Of a stretch of DNA of 64,000 nt, positions 47,538 through 57,500 are shown piece after piece (the first letter of the stretch is position 1; the number at the start of each line of letters is the position of its first letter). The notes beneath the pieces are model-generated. The model worked only from the letters and a program-made list of their open reading frames with translations. It had not been told where the DNA came from and did no database searches. The translations under genes and the position numbers were made by a program. Source of the DNA: Saprospiraceae bacterium (lineage in GTDB: Bacteria; Bacteroidota; Bacteroidia; Chitinophagales; Saprospiraceae); NCBI GenBank assembly GCA_016714985.1, contig JADKBS010000027.1:84374-148373 (forward strand), in the 5' to 3' direction.

Positions 47538-47603
47538 GAAATGATGAATGATGAACGATGAAAGAGATGCGGGGCAAATTCATCATTTATCATTCATCAT
47601 TTC
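47538..47603. terminator. 25-bp imperfect inverted repeat of ATGATGA units
   Basis: GAAATGATGAATGATGAACG and its continuation pair with TTCATCATTTATCATTCATC and its continuation (23 of 25). It fills the gap between the ATPase gene and ytxJ, which converge, and overlaps the ytxJ stop. Acts as a bidirectional terminator by position. Confidence 0.65.
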
Positions 47604-47934
47604 AAAGTACCTCCTTGATTTCCTCAACGGAAATATCCAAATGCGAGGCATCGTGGTAGCAGTCGCCATCCTTTATCAATAAAATCTGCGGCGATTCGTG
47701 ATAGACTTGAAAGCGCTCGGCGATTTCGTTTGAAACATTGCGGTAGCTTATCAAATCCAAGTAATAGGGTTCGATTTCTGTTGCATTAAAATCCCACTGT
47801 GCTTCTAAGCGGTGTTTTGCCATAAAGCTGATGCTACAACGGGTACTATGTTTGAAAATAAGGCAAGGAACCTGTTTTGAGCGGTCAATTACTTCGTTCA
47901 GTTCCTGTAAGTTGGTAAGCGGTTTCCAATCCAT
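47602..47934 (-). CDS. ytxJ: YtxJ-like bacillithiol-system thiol protein
   Basis: 110-residue thioredoxin-fold protein. The motif CLIFKHSTRCSISFMAK with a single active Cys (TRCSIS) is that of the YtxJ (BrxC-like, monothiol) family linked to bacillithiol redox in Firmicutes and many Bacteroidota. Other conserved parts are YYLDLISYRNVSNEIAERF and ESPQILLIKDG. Cytoplasmic; probably removes bacillithiol from proteins. No other bacillithiol gene is in view. The end overlaps the terminator-like repeat. Confidence 0.87.
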   Translation of the reverse strand: MDWKPLTNLQELNEVIDRSKQVPCLIFKHSTRCSISFMAKHRLEAQWDFNATEIEPYYLDLISYRNVSNEIAERFQVYHESPQILLIKDGDCYHDASHLDISVEEIKEVL

Positions 47935-48049
47935 TAGGTGTTATTTATACAACTGTTTCGATGCGAAAAATGAAAACAGACAAGTTTGGCGTTTTTCACG
48001 CCTCTTACCCACTCACGCTTTTCACTCCTTATAATCCTATAGATATAAG

Positions 48050-48176
48050 GTAACTACTTAGGAGGAGGTGGGAGGAGAGAGAAAAAATGAAATTTTTCTC
48101 TCCTCCCACATTTTGGGGTGTATTTTGGGGAAAATCTTCAATTTCCCCCCAAAAACAACCCCCGCTAAGTTGTTAC
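48050..48176. repeat. Palindromic element A with terminal inverted repeats
   Basis: 127 bp. Ends GTAACTACTTAG and CTAAGTTGTTAC pair at 11 of 12. Inside: TTAGGAGG, then a purine/pyrimidine hairpin (GTGGGAGGAGAG... / ...CTCTCCTCCCAC), then a second hairpin TTTTGGGG / CCCCCCAAAA. The same layout with different stem sequence recurs at 63825-63954 and, degenerate, at 54356-54457. It lies in the 660-base spacer between ytxJ and mpl. Confidence 0.75.
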
Positions 48177-48461
48177 GAAATAAGAAAGTGTTTGCTAACC
48201 TGTTCAGGCAATAGCAAACACTTTATTTCCTTTATATCCTTTTGCTTAGCTGGTTTTGTCAATTTAGAACGTTGGGCAACCAGTGCCACGATTGCAAGAA
48301 GCAATTGTAAAAGCGACGAGGGCGACACAGACCAAGAGAAGGAACTGCTTAAGGGTGCTTTTTTTCATTGGAAAATGATTTTGGATATGTTATAAAATTG
48401 GGTTTCCGAAAACTTTCCACCTTAACGGTGAGAACTGGGCAGTTATTTCGGTCGGCCCTGT

Positions 48462-48469
48462 TAATTTTG
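48462..48469 (+). promoter_or_regulatory. Candidate -7 box (TAATTTTG) of mpl
   Basis: Fits TAnnTTTG, 126 nt before the mpl ATG. No exact -33 TTTG is found at the usual spacing, so the call is tentative. The surrounding spacer holds no ORF of recognised family. Confidence 0.4.
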
Positions 48470-48594
48470 CCACAAAAATAACGGAATTTCAGGTCGAAGG
48501 TTCGCTTTTACTGCCAGTGTTGGTCATTTAACGTTAAAACAACCTTTTAGTAACAGTCAATTTGAGTAGAAGTTTTCCGTTTTAAAGAAGAAAC

Positions 48595-49953
48595 ATGCGT
48601 ATCCACTTGATTGCAATGGGCGGGGCGGTCATGCACAACCTTGCCCTTGCCCTGCAAAAAATCGGCCATTTTGTAACAGGCTCCGACGACGAGATTTACA
48701 ATCCCGCAAAAGATAGGTTGGAAAAAGCGGGTCTGCTTCCCGAAAAATTTGGTTGGTACCCTGAAAAAATAACCCCTGATTTGGATTTGGCAATCCTCGG
48801 CATGCACGCCCGTGCCGATAATCCCGAATTGCTAAAGGCTCAGGAAATCGGCGTCCGGGTCATGTCCTTTCCAGAATTCATCTTCAAACAGTCAAAGGAC
48901 AAAAAACGTATCGTGATAGCAGGAAGCCACGGCAAAACCACTACCACCAGCATGATCATGCACGTGCTCCGCAACGTCGGCGTTGATTTCGACTACCTCG
49001 TTGGCGCACAGTTGGAAGGCTTCGACACGATGGTGCGCCTTAGCGATGCCCCTATTATGGTCATTGAGGGCGATGAATACCTCTCCTCCCCTATTGACCA
49101 AAGGCCAAAATTCTTGCACTACCGACCACACGTGGCTGTTATCACGGGGGTGGCTTGGGATCATATCAACGTTTTCCCAACTTACGAGGAGTATTGCCGC
49201 CAATTTGAGCTGCTGACGCAAAACATGGAGGCAGAAGGCAACCTATTCTACTATGGCCCTGACAATGACTTGACTGACATCGTAAATCGTTCAAAATCAG
49301 AAATTTACGCAACGTCTTACACCGCATTTCCTCATAAAATAATAAATGGTGAAACGATTGTCAGGACATCCGGCAACGACGTTTTCAAACTCAAAATCTT
49401 CGGCGACCACAACCTCGCCAACCTCACTGCCGCCAAGCTGGTTTGCCAAACCATCGGCATCGGGGAAAGGGCTTTCTGGAAAGCCATCCAGACCTTTACG
49501 GGAGCCGCCAAGCGCTTGCAAAGCTTGGTTTCTAGCGATAGCTTCTCCGCCTGGCTCGACTTTGCCCACGCCCCATCCAAGGCAAAGGCCACTGTGGAAG
49601 CTGTGAGCAAACTGCACCCCGAACGCCGCCTCATCGCCTGCCTCGAATTGCACACATTCAGCAGCTTGAACAAGGATTTCTTACCGCTTTACAAAGGCAG
49701 CCTCGACCCCGCCGATGTTGCAACCGTTTTTTACAGTCCTCACACACTGGAGATGAAAAAAATGCAGCCCGTTGCGCCAGCGGAAATACAGGCTGCCTTC
49801 GGCAAAACGGGCTTGCAGGTCTTTACGGAAAGGGCTGATTTAGAGGCGTTTATTAAGCAACAAGACCTCGAAAATGCCAATCTGCTGCTGATGAGTTCGG
49901 GGAATTTCGGGGGGATGGACATTCCGGCATTTGTCAAATCATTGACCTCATAA
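48595..49953 (+). CDS. mpl: UDP-N-acetylmuramate:L-alanyl-gamma-D-glutamyl-meso-diaminopimelate ligase-like Mur ligase
   Basis: Recycles cell-wall tripeptide by ligating it to UDP-MurNAc, bypassing MurC-MurE. 452 residues. N-terminal Rossmann-like MurC-type domain (IHLIAMGGAVMHNLALALQK), central ATPase with VIAGSHGKTTTTSMIMHVL and VIEGDEYLSS, YRPHVAVITGVAWDHINVF, and C-terminal domain with DFAHAPSKAKATVEAV and LELHTFSS. The absence of the GxGxxG of MurC (GGAVMHN instead) is typical of Mpl. Cytoplasmic. Followed after 4 nt by a small ORF. Confidence 0.9.
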   Translation: MRIHLIAMGGAVMHNLALALQKIGHFVTGSDDEIYNPAKDRLEKAGLLPEKFGWYPEKITPDLDLAILGMHARADNPELLKAQEIGVRVMSFPEFIFKQSKDKKRIVIAGSHGKTTTTSMIMHVLRNVGVDFDYLVGAQLEGFDTMVRLSDAPIMVIEGDEYLSSPIDQRPKFLHYRPHVAVITGVAWDHINVFPTYEEYCRQFELLTQNMEAEGNLFYYGPDNDLTDIVNRSKSEIYATSYTAFPHKIINGETIVRTSGNDVFKLKIFGDHNLANLTAAKLVCQTIGIGERAFWKAIQTFTGAAKRLQSLVSSDSFSAWLDFAHAPSKAKATVEAVSKLHPERRLIACLELHTFSSLNKDFLPLYKGSLDPADVATVFYSPHTLEMKKMQPVAPAEIQAAFGKTGLQVFTERADLEAFIKQQDLENANLLLMSSGNFGGMDIPAFVKSLTS

Positions 49954-49957
49954 TCCA

Positions 49958-50227
49958 ATGAAGAAGCTCAATATTGACAAGGAGTTGAGACAAATTCTCA
50001 CTGAAATCAAAAAGGAGAATAAATCTCTTGAAGATTGGAGAGAGATAGAATCGTGCGATATGTTTCAATCCAATCATTTCTGTGGTGGATTTGACAGTAC
50101 GGAAGACGCTTTCACTTTCAGTTATTTCGACGGCCCGAATGAGTTTTGGTTTCAGGTAACACTTGAGGAAGTTGAGCAAATCCTGAACGGTCAAAAATTT
50201 GAAATTGAAATCCGAAATGCGGAATAG
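49958..50227 (+). CDS. Small hypothetical protein
   Basis: 89 residues, starting 4 nt after mpl, so probably translated with it. The N-terminal half is a charged helix (DKELRQILTEIKKENKSLED) and the C-terminal half beta-rich (AFTFSYFDGPNEFWFQVTLE). No signal, no TM, no named family. It has normal composition and a good start, so it is likely genuine. Confidence 0.65.
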   Translation: MKKLNIDKELRQILTEIKKENKSLEDWREIESCDMFQSNHFCGGFDSTEDAFTFSYFDGPNEFWFQVTLEEVEQILNGQKFEIEIRNAE

Positions 50228-50326
50228 AAGAATGAGGTGACAACTTTTTGCCTTCACCGCAATTCATTTTCTGCAGACCTTTCAAAGCGAAAAGTTGTAA
50301 CCTAAAAAACTAACACCCTAACCCCT

Positions 50327-50334
50327 TACATTTG
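50327..50334 (+). promoter_or_regulatory. Candidate -7 box (TACATTTG) of the pyruvate carboxylase gene
   Basis: Fits TAnnTTTG, 63 nt before the ATG at 50397. A TTG lies 29 nt upstream, longer than ideal spacing. Confidence 0.35.
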
Positions 50335-50396
50335 CCTTTCTAAAAAAGCCTGCGACCAAGTCCTACCAAGTTTTCCAAACTCAATCAGTTTTGATT

Positions 50397-53300
50397 ATGA
50401 AGGAAAAGCAACCACTCAGTTTCAAGAAAATTTTGGTAGCAAACCGGGGCGAAATCGCCATCCGTATCTTCCGGGCAGCAACGGAACTGGGCATACGCAC
50501 CGTGGCCGTTTACACTTACGAAGACCGTTTTTCACTGCACCGCCTCAAGGCCGACGAAGCCTACCAAATCGGGACGGACAACGACCCGCTGAAGCCTTAC
50601 CTCAATATTGATGAAATCATAAGGGTAGCGAAAAAGTGTGGGGCAGACGCTATCCATCCCGGCTATGGCTTCCTTTCCGAGAATGTTGATTTTGTTCGAC
50701 GCTGCCAAAAAGCGGACATCACCTTTATCGGGCCAAGGCCGCAGGTGATGGAGGCGCTCGGCGACAAGGTGCGGGCCAAGGTCGTAGCCGAAAAAGCGGG
50801 TGTCCCGATGATTCCCGGCAGTTCCGATTTCCAGTCGGTGGAACAGGTGGCTGAGTGGGCAACGAAAATCGGCTATCCCGTGATTCTCAAAGCAGCGGCA
50901 GGCGGCGGAGGCCGTGGCATGAGGGTCTGCCGCTCGGAGGAGGAACTGCTGAAAAACTACCCCGAAGCTAAAAAAGAAGCGGGCAATGCCTTTGGCGATG
51001 ACACGGTTTTTTTGGAGAAATTCATCGAAAACCCCAAGCATATCGAGGTGCAGCTCATGGGCGATAACTATGGTAAAATCGTCCACCTCTTCGAGCGGGA
51101 TTGTTCGGTGCAGCGGCGTTTTCAGAAGGTCGTGGAGATTGCGCCGTCGTTTTTAAAGCAGGAAACCCGCCAAAAACTCTACGAATACGCCTTGAAAATA
51201 GGCCGGGCAGTGCGCTACAACAACGCCGGGACGGTCGAGTTCCTGCTCGATTCTGAAGACAATGTTTATTTCATTGAGGTGAACCCAAGGGTACAGGTGG
51301 AGCACACCGTGACGGAGGAGGTGACGGGCATTGACATCGTGCGCTCGCAAATCCTCATTGCCGAAGGCTATGACCTGAACCACCCGAAACTGCGCATCGG
51401 CAACCAAAAAGATGTGGAATGTCATGGCTTTGCGGTGCAATGCCGCATCACCACCGAGCGGCCCGCCGAAGGCTTCAAGCCCGACTACGGAACCATCATC
51501 GCCTACCGCAGCCCGGCGGGTTTTGGTATCCGATTGGACGGCGGGAATGCCTACGCTGGCTCGCAGATTTCGCCCTATTTCGACTCGATGCTGGTGAAGG
51601 TGACGGCTTGGGGGCGCACTTTCCAGGGGGCTTGCGAACGGCTTTTTCGGGCGCTGCTGGAGTTCCGAGTGCGGGGCGTGGAGACGAACATCGGCTTCCT
51701 AGAGAACCTAATCAAACACGAGGATTTCCGGAGGGGCAAGGCGACCGTCAACTTCATTGCGGAGCACCCAGAACTGCTCATCATGCCGCAGCGCAAAGAC
51801 CGGGGCACTAAAATCCTAAAATACCTTGCGGAAACCATCGTGAACGGAAACCCCGACGTGCCCTTCATTGACCGAAAGAAAACCTTGCGCAAGCCGCAAT
51901 TGCCAGATTTTGCGCCGCAAAAAACGGCCACGGGCTACCTGCCCGGCACTAAGCAAAAACTGGAAAAACTTGGCCCCGAGGGCTTCGCAAAATGGCTGAA
52001 AAACCAACGGCCCATCCATTTCACGGACACCACTTTTAGGGATGCACACCAGTCGTTGTTGGCAACAAGGGTAAGGACGCATGACATGCTGGCCGTTGCC
52101 GAAAAATTTGCGCAAGCACATGGCCACGAGCTGTTCAGCATGGAAGTCTGGGGCGGAGCGACCTTTGATGTGGCACTGCGGTTCCTGCACGAGTGCCCGT
52201 GGGAGCGGCTTTCGTTGCTCCGCAAAACCATCCCGAACACGATGCTGCAAATGCTGCTGCGTGGCACGAACGCTGTCGGTTACACGGCCTACCCCAATAA
52301 TTTGATTGAAAAATTCATCGAACAAGCGGCGGTGACGGGCATTGACGTGTTCCGCATTTTCGACAGCCTGAACTACGTGCCGTCCATGCTCACAAGCATC
52401 CGCACGGTGCGGGAGCGTACGGGGAGCATCGCCGAGGCATGTGTTTGCTACACTTCCGATATTTTTGATGAAACGAGGCCGAAGTACCACGTCGGCTACT
52501 ATACCGACTTGGCGAAGCGGCTGGAAGATGCCGGGGCGCATATCCTCGCCATCAAGGACATGGCGGGGTTGCTGCGGCCACGGGCGGCCCGCACGCTCAT
52601 TGCGGAGCTAAAAAAACACATCGAAATCCCCATCCACCTGCACACCCACGACACGGCGGGCATACAATCGGCGACCTATCTGGCGGCCATCGAAGCGGGT
52701 GTGGATGTGATTGACTTGGCCCTGGCGAGCATGAGCGGCCTGACCTCGCAGCCCAATTTCAACTCCTTGGTGGCGGCGCTGGACGGGCATAGGCGGGAAA
52801 ACAAAATTGACCTGCCCAGCCTGAACGCATTCTCCAATTACTGGGAAGCAGTGCGGGAACTGTACTACCCGTTCGAGGGCGAACTGAAGGCGGGCACGGC
52901 GGAGGTTTACGACCATGAGATTCCTGGTGGGCAGTACACCAACCTGCGGCCACAGGCGAGGTCGTTGGGTCTGGAGCATAAATTTGAGCAAATAAAAGTG
53001 AACTATCGAGCCGCCAACCTGCTGCTCGGCGACATCGTGAAGGTGACGCCCAGCTCGAAAGTGGTCGGCGATTTGGCGATGTTCATGACCGCCAACGACC
53101 TCAGCGCCGAGGACATTCTGGAAAATGGAGATGCCTTGGCCTTCCCGGACAGCGTGAAGTCGCTGGTGCGGGGCGAATTGGGCAAAGTGGAGGGTGGTTT
53201 TCCACCAAGAATCGTGGAGGTGGTGCTAAAAGATGAGCCTCAATTGGCAGGTGATGCAAATGAACATTTGGCTCCCGTTGATTTTGAAAAAGAAATGGCG

Positions 53301-53855
53301 AGTTTTGCGGCGAAATTTGGGGAGGCCTACGGCCTGAACGATTTCCTTTCGTACAAACTTTACCCGAAGGTCTTTGAAGGCTATCATGCACACGCCGAGG
53401 AGTTCGGCGATGTGAGCCGATTGCCGACCATCCCGTTTTTCTATGGCCTAAAAACGAATGAGGAGGTGCTTATCGAAATTGCGCCTGGCAAGACGCTGCT
53501 CATCACGTTCATGAACATGACCGAGCCGGACGTGGAGGGCAACCGCCTCATTTTCTTCCGCTACAATGGTACGACCCGCTCGCTAAAGGTGCGGGACCAG
53601 CGCGTGAAATCGGCGGTAGTGCTAAATAAAAAAGCGGAAAGCGAAAATGATGTGGGTGCGCCACTGCAAGGCAGTTTGGGAAGCATCTTGGTAAAAGAAG
53701 GCCAAGAAGTCAAGCATAATCAGCCTCTTTTCACCATCGAGGCCATGAAAATGGAGAGCACGGTGGTGGCGCACAAAGGAGGAACAGTGAAGAAAATCCT
53801 GCTCCGTGAAAAAACTTTGGTGCAACAGGGGGATGCTGTGATGGAAATGGCATGA
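50397..53855 (+). CDS. pyc: Pyruvate carboxylase
   Basis: Biotin-dependent conversion of pyruvate to oxaloacetate (anaplerosis). 1152 residues in one chain. Biotin carboxylase domain at 1-455 (ILVANRGEIAIRIFRA, AGGGGRGMRVCRS, VEFLLDSEDNVYFIEVNPRV with the catalytic glutamates, EHTVTEEVTG), carboxyltransferase at about 530-830 (FTDTTFRDAHQSLLATRVRT, LHTHDTAGIQSATYLA), PYC/OADA domain, and C-terminal biotinyl domain with TIEAMKMEST, Lys being the biotin site. The open frame begins two codons earlier at a TTG; the ATG is preferred. Single-chain form is usual for Bacteroidota. Confidence 0.96.
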   Translation: MKEKQPLSFKKILVANRGEIAIRIFRAATELGIRTVAVYTYEDRFSLHRLKADEAYQIGTDNDPLKPYLNIDEIIRVAKKCGADAIHPGYGFLSENVDFVRRCQKADITFIGPRPQVMEALGDKVRAKVVAEKAGVPMIPGSSDFQSVEQVAEWATKIGYPVILKAAAGGGGRGMRVCRSEEELLKNYPEAKKEAGNAFGDDTVFLEKFIENPKHIEVQLMGDNYGKIVHLFERDCSVQRRFQKVVEIAPSFLKQETRQKLYEYALKIGRAVRYNNAGTVEFLLDSEDNVYFIEVNPRVQVEHTVTEEVTGIDIVRSQILIAEGYDLNHPKLRIGNQKDVECHGFAVQCRITTERPAEGFKPDYGTIIAYRSPAGFGIRLDGGNAYAGSQISPYFDSMLVKVTAWGRTFQGACERLFRALLEFRVRGVETNIGFLENLIKHEDFRRGKATVNFIAEHPELLIMPQRKDRGTKILKYLAETIVNGNPDVPFIDRKKTLRKPQLPDFAPQKTATGYLPGTKQKLEKLGPEGFAKWLKNQRPIHFTDTTFRDAHQSLLATRVRTHDMLAVAEKFAQAHGHELFSMEVWGGATFDVALRFLHECPWERLSLLRKTIPNTMLQMLLRGTNAVGYTAYPNNLIEKFIEQAAVTGIDVFRIFDSLNYVPSMLTSIRTVRERTGSIAEACVCYTSDIFDETRPKYHVGYYTDLAKRLEDAGAHILAIKDMAGLLRPRAARTLIAELKKHIEIPIHLHTHDTAGIQSATYLAAIEAGVDVIDLALASMSGLTSQPNFNSLVAALDGHRRENKIDLPSLNAFSNYWEAVRELYYPFEGELKAGTAEVYDHEIPGGQYTNLRPQARSLGLEHKFEQIKVNYRAANLLLGDIVKVTPSSKVVGDLAMFMTANDLSAEDILENGDALAFPDSVKSLVRGELGKVEGGFPPRIVEVVLKDEPQLAGDANEHLAPVDFEKEMASFAAKFGEAYGLNDFLSYKLYPKVFEGYHAHAEEFGDVSRLPTIPFFYGLKTNEEVLIEIAPGKTLLITFMNMTEPDVEGNRLIFFRYNGTTRSLKVRDQRVKSAVVLNKKAESENDVGAPLQGSLGSILVKEGQEVKHNQPLFTIEAMKMESTVVAHKGGTVKKILLREKTLVQQGDAVMEMA

Positions 53856-53908
53856 TGTTTTTTATGAATTTCTAAAATTAAATCATTCAATAAAATTTTT
53901 ATCTCAAA

Positions 53909-54349
53909 ATGAAAAAGCTGAGTTGCGTTTTGGCGGTTGTTGCCGCCACGGTTTGTTTGATCTCCTGCAAGAGCGACACCCTTGGCGGTGGCGGTGGGGG
54001 CTGCTCCATGGAAGGCAATTGGAAAGTCAAATCTGTAGATATTCAATCAGAAAAACTGAACCCTTCCATCATTGAAATATCCAAGAACATTGCGCTTGCT
54101 CGTACCTACAACTTCACGGCAGACAGTATTACCATCAATGAAGGCACAAGGGCTGCTGCCGCTACTGGCAAGTATGTTGTAGAAGACGGTCGCTTAAAAA
54201 TGACTGGAAGCGGTGTCAACGGTACATTGGCCGAAGACATGAAAATTGACGACTGCGGAGGCAGTGAAGTCAAGTTGAGCTACAGGATGCCAGCCGACAC
54301 TACAATTCAGGCCATTGCAACGACGACCCTTGTCATTGTTAAGCAATAA
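53909..54349 (+). CDS. Lipocalin-like small lipoprotein
   Basis: 146 residues. Lipoprotein signal (VVAATVCLISCKSDTLG), then a Gly-rich linker and a beta-rich body that starts CSMEGNWKVKSV and continues through YNFTADSITINEGTRA and KYVVEDGRLKMTG, the pattern of small lipocalin-like barrels in Bacteroidota. Ligand unknown. It follows pyruvate carboxylase by 53 nt and may be co-transcribed. Confidence 0.7.
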   Translation: MKKLSCVLAVVAATVCLISCKSDTLGGGGGGCSMEGNWKVKSVDIQSEKLNPSIIEISKNIALARTYNFTADSITINEGTRAAAATGKYVVEDGRLKMTGSGVNGTLAEDMKIDDCGGSEVKLSYRMPADTTIQAIATTTLVIVKQ

Positions 54350-54355
54350 TGCAAC

Positions 54356-54457
54356 GCAACTATTTAGGAGGGTTTAAGAGCGGTGAGAGAAAAAATTTCA
54401 TCATTTCCTTTCTTCACCATCATCCTCAAAACTAGTTGTGGAAAGGTTAGTTACCGC
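54356..54457. repeat. Palindromic element B (degenerate)
   Basis: GCAACTATTTAGGAGGG leader, then GGTGAGAGAAAAAAT / TTTCCTTTCTTCACC hairpin with mismatches, a weak second palindrome (CAAAACTAGTTGTG) and the closing TTAGTTAC. It matches the layout of elements at 48050 and 63825, but with lost pairing. Confidence 0.5.
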
Positions 54458-54472
54458 TATCTGATAAAGCAA

Positions 54473-54509
54473 AAAGAGGCAGTTCCCTTGGTCGGGGAAT
54501 TGCCTCTTT
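54473..54509 (+). terminator. Terminator-like hairpin after the lipocalin-like gene
   Basis: AAAGAGGCA and TTCCC pair with GGGAA and TGCCTCTTT (one mismatch between). T-rich tail. Confidence 0.7.
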
Positions 54510-54518
54510 CTATTGCAT

Positions 54519-54556
54519 AAAAAAAAGGGCTGCAAGCCTTTCAGCAATGCAGCCCT
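54519..54556 (-). terminator. Terminator of the large adhesin gene
   Basis: On the minus strand AGGGCTGCA / TGCAGCCCT with a 13-nt loop, followed by eight T. Starts about 40 nt past the adhesin stop at 54596. Confidence 0.88.
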
Positions 54557-54595
54557 CACAGATAGTGTGTAGTTGATATTTATTTGTTTGGATCG

Positions 54596-57500
54596 TTATC
54601 GTTTCATCTCTACATAGCCCTTGTACTCTTTCTTTTCACCATTCACCACCACGTTTAGGATGTAGAAATAGGTGCCATCCGGCAAATTCTTGCTTCGATA
54701 GACGCCGCCCCACTCGCTATTGTAGCCCTTGGCTTGGTAAACCGTTTTACCCCAACGGTTGATTATCAAGATGTCGTTTTCAGGGTAACGCTGAATATTC
54801 CTGATTTTGAAAATATCGTTCACCCCATCACCGTTCGGGCTGAAACCTGTCATGATTTCCAACTCGGTGTTCGAGTTGGTAACGGTAATGTTCAGGATGG
54901 TGGTATCGCACATGCCAAGGTCATCGCAGATCACTATAACTGCTTGGTCGGGGCCTTCCTCCAATCCGACGACTTCAACACAAACATCTCCCGTAGAAAG
55001 AATCTGGGCATTCTCAGTGAAGGATGGATAAAGGTTCGTAAGTGTCTCAATCACGCCAACCAGTTCATCCACTGGGATACAAACTTCCTGCGTTTCGCCC
55101 ACTGCCACGACAACTTCGATGGAATCAACAGTTGGCGTTTCTGGCTGTATTACGTTGATGTAGAGTGAATCGGCACAACCATTCACAGGGTCAATGGCAA
55201 TGAGCAGGTGTGCAAAGCGGTCGTTGTCTATCAATACGGTCGGGTGCGGCACAATCAGGTCGGCAGCCGGGATTTCAGTGATGATGCCCGTAGTAGCCTC
55301 CCGGATGTACATATCACCGTAGTTGACACCGTCAATACCACCGATGACACGGCCATTGAGATAAACCCAGTTGCCCAGCCCGTCCAATTCCTTCATTTTC
55401 CCAAGGAGTTCGAACACATCATCGAACTCGAAATTGGTCAAGGCCGTTGTACCACCGTATTCCCAGGACTGCAAAGTGTATGGGCCGGGCGTCGGCAAAT
55501 CGTCGAAGCCATCGTAGAAGGTGGTCTTGCTGCCACAGTCACCGATATTCCGGTCGTATAGGCCACCGTTCAGCTCCAACGTATAATCATCAAAATTGGT
55601 CAATTCCGTCGGCAAGCAGATTTCAGTAAGTGGTGCCAACAGCTCAACGATGAAGGTATCGAGGTAGAAGACTTCTTCTACCGTATCGCAATCCACACTT
55701 AAACAATCATCAATTACTGTGATACTCTCCGTTTCAGTACAGCCTTCGCTATCCGTTACGGTCACCGTGTAGGTGCCAGCTTGGAGTCCGTTGATGGATG
55801 CCCCATCAATGCCATTGCTCCAAACGATGCTGTCATAAGGTAGCGTGCCGCCTGAAATATTTAGCACAATGGATCCCATTGCAGCGCAGTTTTGATTGAC
55901 TACTGTCGAGGCAATGTTCCAATCTGCCGGGCCGTTCACAACGAAATAAGCTGAATCAGTGCAAGCTCCATCTTTTAACACGAGAATAAAATCACCCATT
56001 GGTGCAGAATTCCAAGGCGTTCCAGCTAACAACGCTTTCGTGTCAGCATCAAGCACTTGATATGGTGTGTTGCTGAGTGAAATGATGGAACCAAAACCAC
56101 CTGGGCAAACCGCATTTGTAACTTGAATATCGCCCGGGTCTATGGATGGCTCTGGCACATCACCAAGGTCTTGGGTAACAGTGGCCATACAACCATTTGC
56201 ATCCGAAACCTCAATCTCAACGATGCCTTCGTAAAGGCCAGTCACACAGAAAGTATTGGTGCCACAGTTGGCCGGATTTCCAGCGTTGGAAACGATTGTG
56301 TATGGCGTTTGTCCGCCCGTAACCGTCAATGAAATCTCCGCATCAAAATTGCCACAACCCGTTGCGAGTTGCGCAGTTGAATTGGTTTGAAGGCCGACGC
56401 TACCACTCACAGTAAACACTTGGAAAACCTTGCAGTTGCCATTGGTCAAATCGGTCACTTCCAGCACATAGGCGCCTTCTTTAAGGCCGAAAATGGTATC
56501 CAGAATGCCCGGTGTGCCGAAGCCGGAAGGCACATTTGCACCAAGCACGGTGTAGCTGAAGGCGCCGCCACCTGTAACGGTGTAAAGAACGCTACCATTT
56601 GCCAAACCACAGCTTGCATTGACATTAGGAGTAACTACGACCGTTTGGCCGCCTGATGTCTGAACAAAAAAGGCTTTGGACGAGGTACAGCCAGTGCTTT
56701 CTGTGATGGTTGCGGTGTAAACCCCAGCAGCTAGGCCAGTAAGCGGATTCGCTGAACCTCCAACCGACCATGCCAGCGTCGATCCAACAGGCAAATTTGA
56801 AAGTAAAATAGCACCATTGTTCGAGCCACAGCTTGCCGGTGTAATGGTTTCAGTGGCAGTGAAAGTACCTTGTTCCCGTCCAACCGCTCCCGTACCTGCG
56901 GCAATACAGCCGTTGGCATCTTGGAAGATAAGGAGATAAACTGCCGGCTCAAGCCCCGTCAAGGTGACGGAACTACCAGTTACGTTTTGGTTGGAGCTGA
57001 CGGTTACGTTGTTCTTGATCAGCGTATAAGTGTAAGGCGCAGTACCGCCCGTTGGTGTGGCGGTCAAGTTACCGTTATTGCTTGTGCAGGCAGCGTTGAC
57101 GGTTGTAACCGAAACCGAAACCTGGCTTGTCAAGGCCGTCAGTGTCACGGTTTCAACATCCGTACATCCTGCATCGTCGGTTACCGTAACCGTGTAAGGA
57201 CCAGAGGTAAGGTTGTTGAAAGTGACCGAAGTCATAGCAACATTGACTGGGTTTTGTCCCGTCAAAGCAAAGGTATAGTTGGGTGTGCCACCGCTTACCT
57301 GTACGGTAATGCTGCCATCGCCATTGCCACCCACGCATTGCGTAGCAGGCACCATGGATACGTTGGAAATATTCAAGGCTGGCGAGCTGCCTACCGTCGC
57401 ATTGGCAGAAGCTTGGCAGCTGGAAGTTGGGTCGGTAATGGTCACGAAATAATTGCCCGCAACAAGAGAGCTAATGTCTTCCGTTGTATCAGAATTGCTC

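Noticed and set aside
48087..48395. Plus-strand frame of 102 codons
   Set aside because: Begins inside palindromic element A and has no signal, domain or credible start.
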